Source: Syngnathus acus
Taxonomy: Eukaryota > Chordata > Actinopteri > Syngnathiformes > Syngnathidae
Assembly (NCBI RefSeq): GCF_901709675.1
Contig: NC_051095.1
Location: 4,897,956 to 4,961,955 of the forward strand
Direction: 5' to 3'
Length of the DNA: 64,000 nucleotides
Both the position numbers and the translations under genes were made by a program. Below, piece after piece: positions 22,001-34,000 of the stretch. The notes below the pieces were generated by a model. That model made no database searches. It was not told where the DNA came from and was given only the letters and a program-made list of their open reading frames with translations. Position 1 is the stretch's first letter. Every line of letters begins with the position of its first letter.

Positions 22001-25000
22001 TAAAACAGACAAACACCTATTGACTGCGATCGTTACAGTCAGTTCATCTCCTTTACGTTAAAACAACTTTAAATTATTAATGACTGACTGCTACTTGAGG
22101 AAATACGGTTGAAATTGTCCAACCATAAAACACTAAAAGCCGTCAGCCGTTCTGCAGCACGTGCAGGGACATGTCAGACACGAGGAAGGCCACAACAGAG
22201 AGACCCACAAACCTTAAACGGGGTAGGAGTGAAAGGGTTAGTTGGGGAGAGGCGGAGGACAAGTCTACTGTGACTGTCACCCTCCTACAGAGAAGAGACA
22301 AAGGGCGACAACTTTAGACGATGACATATTTGTGACACAACATCGATTCACTCACAGTCTTCAATCGAAACGATCGAAGCAAATAGAAGGCCAAGGTGTT
22401 CAAAAAGCTCAAAAACATCACCAACCTTGTCCCTGGGTAGACTCGGTACATTTTCCTCGATGGACTCTGCACTTGTCGATGACTACACAACACAATAAGA
22501 CATTAAGTTGTATTATATGGAGCTTACTGTATACACATTGGCGGAGCTAAGGAGGGAAAGAGCCATTTTTTGGCTATTTTTCAATTATTTTTCTTGGATT
22601 CTTTTCCACATCTCCACCGTGTTTTCAGAAGAATATTTTGTGTTTGTAAAACTTTTCCTTTTTGTTTTGCAGACCCCCTGAGATATCCTTGACCTCATGA
22701 CAAAAAGAGAAAAATCCTAGCTCACATGTACACGATATTTTCTATTTGGCAAAGCCAAAACGACCTTGTGATTTCCCGAACACAAAATAAGTTGCTTCAA
22801 ACCTTTTAGCCAGCTAAATTCAATATACGCTCACAAGAGACACGCGCACACTACACGGCTTCGCTAGGACACACACTTCTTTGGCATGCACGCTTCAGTG
22901 CTTATGCCAGGTAATCCATCTCTCTTCTATTCAGTCTCCCTGCTTTCTGTTACATCAACCATCAATCACACTCGTGCTTGCCTTATCTCATCCTGCTTCT
23001 CTTCTTGCTTTTGTTAAGCACGGCTTTCAAAGCGGAATCTTCCCAGATCGGGATAATTAGAGACAAACTTGGGGGAGGGGTGGTAATGGGACAATCTGTC
23101 TGTTCATTTCCTGAAAACCAGTTTCTGATAGCACCATAAAATTTAGCAGACCTGTCTATCATGAGTAGACCCACAAAACAATCGCAAGAACTGATACCTG
23201 AAAAGTGACAAAGTCTGCCATTTTTTTTCATGAGACCTACCCTGGGTTTCTGGATGATACTCTGCACCAGGAAGGATACCGGATTGCCTGCCCTACGGAT
23301 GGCCTCCACCGCCTCCTCGTGACTGGCGTCTCTTAGGTCCACGCCATCTACCTGAGGGGTGAGGCTCGCTCATTATCCGCCAGCCCATTTTGTTTGATAA
23401 CGGTCCATTTGATTATAGTTTACCTCCACAATCCTGTCTCCGGTCTTCAAGGTGCCGTTCTGTCCGGCGGGACTGTCCTCCAGGATGTGTTTGATGAAAA
23501 TACCCCGCATCACCTCGCCGTTGCTCAGCCGGCTGCCCATCCCGCGGCCTCCCACGATGCTGATGCCCAGGGACTTGCCGGGCTGTCGGAAGAGCTCCAC
23601 TCTGAGGGTGGAGGAACCACAACTTTTCAAACGAGGTACATGGGTTTATTCTTTTAGCGGTACAAATGAAAAATTATTATATTAAAAATATTTTTATAGT
23701 AGCATTATTCAATTAAAGGTATTCTAAATATATTTTAAAATGTATTATGTTTGATATTGAAATTAAAAAAATATATTTGAGTCCACTTACAGTCGTGGTT
23801 GGTTCCAGTTGCTAAAAGACACGCTCTCCTCTCCCTCGCCATCCTCCCGCTCAGGAAGGTTGGGAACATCCCTGAACACCAAAAAAAAAAAATCCTGGCT
23901 TTACAAAAGCACCACTTTTTCATTTTTGATGAGACTCGGGTGCTTACTTTGGAGTCGGAATAGACGCCGGCTCGGAGAAGACTTGGTCTTTGTCACTGTG
24001 CTCCAGGCTGCTCTTGTACTCCTCCAAATATTCTGCCGGGACGTACGTGATGCTGGACAAAAAAACAAGTTATATATATAATGTGGGGTCTGCCTCACTG
24101 CTCACAACGGATGTCACAAACATGCTGGGATTAGAAAGATGGTTGCCTATTTAGTGATGTGAAGAAGTCGTTAGTGATGAAGGCATGCAAGATGAACAAA
24201 GAGATGGACAAACGGAGGAGGAGAAAAAGAAAAAAAGAGCAAAACTGCCGAGATGAGGCCGGCCGGTTAGTCATACTCACACATAAAACGGGCACAGATC
24301 ATCCTCTGGTGAGCAAGCAGATCTAGAACGTGAAGAGTTGGCGTTTATACACCGAACAGAACTGTGCCTTTGTTTAGTTGGCCAAGCATGCATCAACCTT
24401 CCTGTTTGTTTTAAGGCTGAACCAAAAATATTCATGCTGAAAAAAAGTCACCCAACTTTAGGATAACTTGAAAGAAATTATAAACTATAATATAACTTTT
24501 TTCCCGGAACATATCTACTTGTTGGGGGGGCTTTGCAATTTTTTTTTTAACATTAATATAGATACTGTGCAGACAAAATGCATTTAATACGTCATGGTTT
24601 ATTTAAAATGTATTGCACATAATAGTAAAATAAAAACTATACCAAATGAAAAGAAATAAATTATAGGGCGGTTACTACTGAATATTTTTATAATCAATTA
24701 ATCTATTAAATATCCCTTTAATTAATAATTGAATAATCCGATATTTTATTTGTGTTAGTGTATTAAAAAAATCCCCCAATTACTCTTTATTAATACATTA
24801 TTTTTGTTTATTTTAAGATTGAATGTAAAAGTAAAATAAAATACAAAAGTAAAATACACCTAAACTGCACTTATATAATATGCTGTACTAGAATTAAAAA
24901 CTAAAAATAAAATTGGTTCATATGGCCTCTGTATATGACTGAATTTGACCTATTGTGTGCAGTCTTGAACATATCAGCCAGCAATTAACAGGGGTTCCCT

Positions 25001-28000
25001 GTATTTTGTCTCGTCGATGATCTTACCCCATGTCCGGTCCGACCAGAGAGTGTCTGCGAAGCATGGCCCGCGCTTGAACGTTGCTCAGCTTGGCGGTGGG
25101 TTCCCCGTTAATGGCCAGGATGAGGTCGCCCACTCCCAGGCGGCCGTCCCGACTGATAGATCCGCCGCGGATCACGCTCCGGATCAGCATCCCCAGGCCG
25201 TCTTTCATGGCGCTCACCGTCATCCCTGCGAGAGCGGGTTTGGGCTCTAAAAATCCTCCTTCGATGTTGAACAACTTGAATTTCTAAACACAAACCAAGG
25301 TTGGAGTTGCCCTTGACGACCGTGATGGTCCGTTCGAAACTGCTCCCCGGGATTGCCGCTTGGTCGCCGGCGTCTGGTATCGTGTCGACCTCCTTAAAAA
25401 CCACAACAAGACTCCTTATCTGTGACACAAGAGTTCAGTACATTCCTTCTAAACTTACCTTCACGGAGACTTGTTCTTCCACCAAAGTGCCGGTGGGCTC
25501 TTCGGTGTAACACGGAATCAATTCCGTCGGCTCAGGCTGGATTTCGGGTGTGATCTGGAGGTCATTAAATGGGCTGTAGGACTCCAAGGCTTCTGGTGTT
25601 TCCTCAACGGTGGCTAAGTCCTCATCAGAACCGCCGAGAGGAGCAGTCATGGGTGCCGATCCGTAGTCGAGGTAACTTGAAGTCTGTTGAGCACGGTTGA
25701 GGGAATTTTTTATCGACTTTTTGTAATGCTTGTAAAGTTTACAATGTAAACAATACGCAGCGGGCTACAAACGCAAAAAAATATTGCTGACTTGAACAGA
25801 AAATGACACCAAAAACTTGTTTTGGGTCGCAAAATCTTGTTTGGAGTTGCACTGCTAAAAGGTCAGCAGTATTTGTGAAACCCCCTCCCATTTTTTTGGA
25901 AACAGTCAAAACAATGACAGGCTTAAAAGCAAACTTGCTGAGCAAACATGTTTTTGTTCAGATGTGACCCAGAGTGACCTTTTTTCGTTTTGACAGATGT
26001 GTAGCTGCTCACCTCAGGTGTGGACGCGCGCAGGAAATCCAGGTCCGAGCTACTTCCGTGAAGCGCAATCATCGACGCCTGGAATGTTTCCTCCACGCCG
26101 TAGTAAGCTCGCTCCAGCGCCTTTTGCTCCACTTCGCTGGTGTCCACCTAGCATGACACAAATGATATTCAACCCCGAAATTAAAAATCTTTTTTTTTTG
26201 GTCCCCTCCGTTGCTTGTTCAGCTAACTAACCAATGCCGGCTCTGCTCGGAAAAGAACCCCGCCGGGCAGTTCATCTTCATCTCTGTCTTGGAGTAAACT
26301 ACGGCTGAAGTCAAACGAATGCAGCGTGGACAGCGGCGTGACTTCCTGCCCACCGTAAAGCTGCGGTGAGTAGGAATCACCACTTATCCCCTAAGAAAAG
26401 TGGAGAGATTCTTTCAGTGTTTGGAGGATTATGATTGTCAGGCTCAATTTGGAGAGGCGACGCCGCCAAACATGAGTTCCCGCATCCTGCCATAGAGGCC
26501 GGTAATCCGCGTGACCTCGACACTGGTAAGCCGAAAGCAATACAAGCAAAAATGAAAGCTGCGATGAACAGCTGCTGGCACCCTCACACCTGCTTTTGAC
26601 CTTGTCATTGGAGTTTTAGTGTTTGAGGCGACTTTCAAATGTCATCAGTGTAGTTGCAAAACCAGCCTAAATAAAAATAGCCTTTCAAACTAAATGGGCG
26701 GACAAATTTAGATCTCAAATTTTTGTAAGTAATCATCGCCAACCTGAAATTGCCTGTGTACATTCATAACATTATTTTTATTATATTATAATATAATATG
26801 TAATATATTATATAATATATAACATAATATATTCTATGATATAAAACATAATATATAATATAAAACATAATGTATATAAAAAAAAAATATATATATATAC
26901 ATATACACACGCATCATAATATTATATATATATATAATATATATATATACACACAAAACATTTAATTTAATATTTTCAAATATAAATTGACTACAAACTA
27001 TGACGAGATGAGACATCAAGTCTGATTCCGAATACTTACGGGAAGAGGTTTGGCCACCCCAATCCGCACCATGCCCAGCTCGGCTCCCTTGAGCGCTTGG
27101 ACGGCATCTTCCAGGCTGGCGCTCTCCAAGTTGGTGTCGTTGACAAACATCAGTCGGTCCCCCGGCAGCAGTCGTCCGTCCTGCTCGGCCACGCCGTTAG
27201 GAACCAGCGAGCGGATCACGATGACTGTCTTGGCCGGGTCCAGTGGGTCCTGCGGTAGAGCCGGAATCATTACCGTAACCGGAAACTAAAAAGATAGTTT
27301 CAAATCCTCTTACCTGGTAGTCGAGTATGCTGAATCCCAGTCCCCCTGCTTCTTTCTCCAACTCAATATTCTGGATCTCCAGCTCCCACATGGCCAAAGG
27401 AGACCCCGTCGCCTCTGGAGTCAGGTCATTTGCTGCTTCCGCTGCTTCCACCACTTCCACGCTACTCAGGTCGATTTGTTTCTGCGAGAATGGAAAACAT
27501 AGCCCCTAACTCGATTGTTTAGGATACTCCGACTTTCATATTATAAGAAGCCAGGCGCTGGCTTTGAAGTGTCCTATTTCCAGCTAGCATTGTCAACGAC
27601 TGCCGCTAAAGTGTGTAACTGGAGTCGTGCTGGCCTTTTTGTGAAACCTTAATCCATCACGCTTGGCAGTATGGAGAACCAATGGAGCGACTGACAGCTC
27701 AGGCTAACCTAATCACATGCGGAGAGGCCGCACTGTCAAGGAAGACAAGGACACTCGAGCAGCGGCTGACAACCTTTAATATGACACGGCATTTGCACCT
27801 ACCGCCATTCAAAAAAAACACACATCATTTGAAATGATTATGATGAATTGCCTCCAATGGCGGCGCTAGGGGGGGCTGTGGGGGCATCCTACCACCCACT
27901 GAAATATGCTTAGACCACCCAGGTTTTTCCAGGATTTTTTTTTTTTTTTTTTACACATTTCCAGTTATGCCCTGAAGGGAATGATGCTTTATCAGCGTTT

Positions 28001-31000
28001 TCTTTTTGTTTTGTATTGCGGATCCCCTAAGAACCTCCCAAAAGGAAAGAAATCTCCACCATAAAAAAAAAACCTAAGCCATATTGAACCATTAGGGCCA
28101 CCGTACACAAAAGATCTGTTTTTGTGCTTTTGCACATTTCCTGCCACAGTTTCAAAACATGGTAATATAAAATCAAGTACCTGGAATTGAGATCTGCCAG
28201 ATGACACTTGACCTTGTGGTTCCAAAGTGTCATTGTCAGGCTGCTGGTGGGGGGCGGGTCTGCAGCACGTCATGTACACGCCGAGGGGCAGCTCCTTCAA
28301 GATCCGAACCACCTCCTTGTGGGTCTCACCGATCAGAGATATGCCGTTGACCTGAGACGCAACGGGATCGATATTAAACTGGGAACCCGTCGTCGCGGCG
28401 TGAAACGCTCGGGGGCCTCCCTACCTCAACGAGTTCATCCCCACTGAATAGTTTGCCGCAGCGACCGACGGGCCCTTCGGGCAGCACGGAGCGGATGTAG
28501 TGATGGCCGCTATTGGCTTCCAAACTGATCCCCAAGCCGCTGTTCTCGCTGAATTTCTCCACTTCAGCCACCTGCCAAACCATTCTCATTATAGTCATTT
28601 TTTCCAAATGAAACAAAAATAATATTCAGCTTAAAAAAAAATAAAATACTTGAGCCACCTGCCCAAGCCATTCTCATTATAGTCATTTTTCCGAATAAAA
28701 CAAAAAGAATATTCCGCTTATATAAAAAAAAAAAAAAAAACTTACGACAACTTCATTATTTGCCCCCAGAATCTCTTGCCACTTTTTCACGAGTTCCTCT
28801 TCCTGTAAGGGTGTCGGAGTCGTCGCCCCTTTAGGGAGTAAAGAGTTAACGATGCCATCCAATCTCAAACAACAGGCACCGTTTGAGTGTTTGGAATTTG
28901 CGTTGCTAGGACGTTTGATGCTCCCCACGGCCTCCTACCATGTTTATCTTGCGTCAGCTGATCTACAACCGGCGTGACGGCAGGTCCTTCATTCATTGTC
29001 TGCGTCTGCTTTTCGTCTGAGGGGCACAACTGACGAAGGGAGATGGGATCTTGAAAGAAACAATGTTGTGCTTCAAAGTGACGTCTTCACGGAACTGCTG
29101 TGTAACAACCAGCTTTGTGTGATGACTTTATATCAGTGTTTCACAAGCCTTGGAGAATCAATCGACAATCGCTGAACTGTGAATGTCTTCGAAAATGTAG
29201 TTTGGATTAAAAGAAGGCAAAAAAAATTTGATTGGCATACACAGCCTGAGTCTACCTAAGTCTGCTTCCGTCTGTCCCTCCAGATCCAGCTCGTTCAGGT
29301 CCGCAGCGGACGAGGGCAGGATGGTGACGACGGGGGCCACGGCGGGCGGGATCTCGTCGGGGCGGAAGCCTCGGCGAATTAGCTTGAGGTGGACGGCCTG
29401 GCCCGTGTGTCTGAGAACTTCCACGGCCTGTTGGTTGGTGTATCCCTGGATGTCCACGCCGTCCACCTACACGGGCAGCGATCCAAACAAAAACATTGCG
29501 AGTGGTCGATTCTGTTAGCTACAAAACTGTGATGAAAACATCCCAAATTGCTAATTCACTTTAGTACCAAGTAGAACAGGGAGACGTTCTGAACTAGAAA
29601 AAAAAATGGAACGCAAATGAAGAAGTTACATCCAGCCGGGGGCTCATTTTTAATGTATAGTCATTAAGAACGGGATGGATCATTGTGTTTAATCTTTTAT
29701 ATCCCCAGGAAAAATGTGCCATTAATTGTTAATTCCTCAAAATTATGCAAATCCACAGACCGAATGGATTAATTGCCCCCTGTTGATAGCTCACATAAAA
29801 CATTTCCCCGCACAGCCCATATTGTTAATAATATTAATGATATTAATTAGCATTGACAAGAGGGGGGGGGCGGATATATTTTGGAAAAATAACAATAAAC
29901 ATTTCAAGAGGGCAGCGTACTTACGGCCACTATCTGGTCCCCCACGTGAATACGACCGTCTTGATCCACAGTGCTGTCTTTTGTTATGCTCTTGACAAAA
30001 ATACCAGAAGGTTCTGAGGAAATGAAAGACAAAAAAGTTTTACCCCTCCCACATGCTTTAAACATATTTAAACCGGCTAAAGTGGTGAATGCAATTTTTG
30101 ATTCTGCTCACCTGAATTTTTATCCCCGACATAACCGGCAATTGTGATGCCAAGTCCTTGTGTGTTCTTGATGAGGCTCACATCAAACATGCCTTCTTCT
30201 TCTTCCTCCTTCTCCTCAACCTGTGAAAGAGTTGGAAAGTTTTAGCATGGAGGCCGGACGACGACGCACGCTTTCGGAGGGACGCCGACCTCGGTCGTCG
30301 GGAGGGGTGCCGGAGTGGACGCCGAGACGGAGGGATTCTCGTCCACGTGGCCCCGAGTGATGACCAGCTTCACACGGTTGCCGCACTGGCGTAGCACCTG
30401 CGCCACCTGCTCGCTGCCCATCCCGTACAGGTCGGTGTCACCGATTCGTAGGATGTGGTCGCCGCTTCGCAGGCGGCCGTCCTTAACGACCAAAAGAGTG
30501 TAGAAGCCGAATTAGGGAATCACCGTACACCAGGGACGGACAAAAGTTTTTTAAGATAAGGTGTTAAAAAACAAAATTAAAAAGCATTATGTAGAATTGT
30601 TAATTTTTATAGTGTCATTCTTTTATCATAAAATAACAAAAAATACTAAATAATTTTAATAAATAAAAATACACTCATAATTTGATTCAAATTAATAAAT
30701 TGAAATTATTTAATAAAATATCAATGAATCAGATGTAGCAATATTTGTTTATTTAAATATAAAAAAAAGAAATTCAACTGTTTTAGAAAATGCAATTTAC
30801 ACAACTCTTTTTCAATTGTGAATGCAGTTAATGTTTGATTCAAATGCAATCACCTGGTCGGCAATGCCTCCAGGAAGGATGGTTTTCACGATAACGCCAG
30901 TTGTCTTCCCTCCGACAATACCAAAACCCAGGCCAGTGCCATCGTTGACCAGCTCGATAGTCTCCACATGCTGCCACTAAATCATTACGGATTATTTAAA

Positions 31001-34000
31001 AAATATATATATGAAGACAAATTGGGGGACACGGCGCCACTTGCCAGCTGTGGTATGGGCCCTCGAGCCACGATGAGTTGCACCCTCTCGGAGGCCCTCT
31101 GTAGGATGCCGATGGCCTGTTGGTGGGTTACGGTCTGGTCCAGGGTCTGGCCGTTGATGGCCAAAATCTGGTCGGCTTCCTTTAACTTGCCATCGCTGCA
31201 GTTTGGATAAATCAAGCTCACGTATTATTCTTGTTGGACAAAACCGCTAGGCCACATTGTTTCGGAATCCAAAATGGCCGCCAAAATGGTTAACTTTCCA
31301 GGCATGGGTTCTCGAGATTTTTTTTTTTAGTGTGAAGATTTGAGCGCATTCACATACCTGTGAGCCACACTTCCCGCTTGGATCTCTTGAACGAAGATAC
31401 CGAGCTCCCCTCGGTTCTCGCTCTTCAGGCCCACCACACTGAATCCCAGACCCCCCGACGCTGGCTTCTGCAAGTCCACGTGTGCCACGTAGCGTCCCTG
31501 CGTCGCACACGTGTGCCCACGTTTAGCACCACGATCAAAACGTAACAAAGCGTATATAAAACCAAATGAAAAATTGGTGCTTCTACCTGCGCCATAGTCT
31601 GAATAATCTGATCCAATTGATCACACGCGGGTTTGCCATCTCTGGTTTCCGAGGGCGCCACATGGCTACCGTTGTGTTGCGCTTCTGTGATGCGATCACC
31701 ACCCCCCTGTGTGGAACACACACAGACATAAATCTCAAGCAAACAACATGATAACGTTGTTGTCTGGATGCTTGGCGAGCGCTATGATCATCCAGTCCAA
31801 TATCCCGGATTCTGAAACTCGTTATCTGCCGTGATTAGCCGCATCAAAAGCCGCCTAATCCTTCAGAAAATATCAGCTGCTTTCCCCACCATGGCTCTAA
31901 GGCTCCAAATATAATATTTCTATTATCGTCGCGGGCCATCTGGATGCCTCAATGCGCTTGTTTTTAATTACTGCTGTGACAGATGAACTGAACCAATGCG
32001 GCATAGTACGTAAAATGTTTATTTCCCCACCAAAGGGGGAGTTGTGTTTATGACCCAAATGAATAGCGTAGACAAATAAACAAGTTTTACAAACTAATGT
32101 TTGTTCAGCCCTTGGCCAGAAGTGGCCATTGCTCAGACTATTCCATCCTTAGGACTGATGGAAGGCTACAAAAACACAACACACAATTGCTCATAAAATG
32201 TAACATAAAATCAATAAATGTAGTTTTTCCCCTTTCTGACAGCAAAATGGTTGCCCACCCCTCTTTAAGGTCATTTGTGTGTCATGTATATGACTAAGAA
32301 AGTGCCGCACGCTCCTCGAAAATAGCCCCCGCAGGCCTGGCTGACGTTAGCGTAGCATGCTGCTAACGTGCATGCGCTTTGTTGGCCGGGCTAACTAAGA
32401 GGATTAAAGTTCCAGTCTGGTTCTTGAGCATTTAACCAATTGTTTCCGCCCCACTTCACACACAACCAGGCCTCTTTTTGTTGTTGTTGTCGTTGCCGTA
32501 GCGACGCGGGTTGACCGAGGCCCGACGGACTGTTTTCCGAGTGTTACTTTGAAGGAATCTAAACATTGCTCATCTCATCTCAGAAGCTGGCCCGCCCTCT
32601 TGTCTCCCACCGCATTGCTGGCATATTTTCATTCGGCTTCCCGCGGCCCCCTTAAGAACTCTATCCTGGCTTACGATAACGTTTGGCTCTCAGTCGCGAG
32701 GCGTTGTGACTTGTGCAAGATAAGCATTCGCCACTCAACAATTGTGCAAGGGGGATAAAATGTTCTGCCGTCCCATACAATTTCTCTATGGAGCAGGGGT
32801 GTGTAGAGGGGTGGCTGAAGGGGCAACTCCCCCCAGGTATAAATTGCTACTCGAAGTATCGGATTCCGAACAAATCGGTCACCTGGTCTTTCAGCTGCTG
32901 CACGGACTTCTGCAAGGCCAGAATCTGGTGGAAGAGGGGGCTCTGGAGCACTGACTTGAGCAGGCTGAGCTTCTCCTCGGTGGGCACCTCCCCTCGCTCT
33001 TTCAACTTGGCCTGGAGTCGCTCCACCGCCTGCAAGGCACGCTGCGTGTCTGAGAGCCGTACGTCACATTTTTCGGTGACGGGCCGAGAGAGAAAGAGCA
33101 CAGAACACGGGCGTACCACGTTTATTCATTTGGGATGTGAATAGTTGGACAGAGCAACATTTCCCGTTCAAATAATACCAACATTAGAAAATTTAACAGT
33201 GCGTCTCTAGCTCACTCGTATCTCAAGGTGCAAAGATCGATCGAAGACTCATCGATTACACTGGACAGAGGTGATTTTGGTGCCAACAAAGTTTCAACAA
33301 TCAGCAATCTTTATCAGATAGCCTTCAATATGCAAATTAACTTAATCTAATCAAATTAAGCAACAATTAAGAAGATTATTAGCAAAACCAGGGGATTTTA
33401 AAGAACAAAATACTCTTCATAATGATTAAAGTACATTTTTTAAACTGTCAAAGCACATCAGTCAATCCATTGTAAAAAATAATTGATTCAAAGAAACTAG
33501 TTAAAATTTGTACTCAGCGGCGTAAAAATGACCCAAAAACAATTTAAATATATTTGGCAATCGCTTCTTGTTTATATAAAATTGTCCAAAGCCTTTGAAT
33601 TTCAGCTTCTTAATAAATGCATTCAGATTTCTTTAATCATCTATGAAAACACATTTATATTTTTGGCGAGTAATATTTTGATCCTAAATTTTCTTGAACA
33701 TTTTTGTCAATTTTTTCAGACTGTCAATTTCCTGTACTTCCACATTTTGAAACTTCATGTTTTTAAATATAAGGACAAATGAAAATGAAAATTCAATTTT
33801 AATATAACTAAAATCGTAATATCGATTTAGTTAATTATCAAAATAAGTGTTAGTTGCAGCCCTACTTGTAAGACATATTTTTCTAACCTCACCCGGAGTC
33901 CCTGTTCAGTCTTTTAACCGGTGATGCGATTTTCTTTTCAGCAGAAATAAAAACAAAGTTTCTAATGTTTTTGCAGCCCTTTGGCAAAATCAGGAGGAAA

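Noticed and set aside
25290-25295. Alternative donor that would add two residues to PDZ6 (NLGLWMTV)
   Set aside because: The upstream donor reproduces the conserved LGMTVSA junction; both donors are weak, so RNA data should decide.
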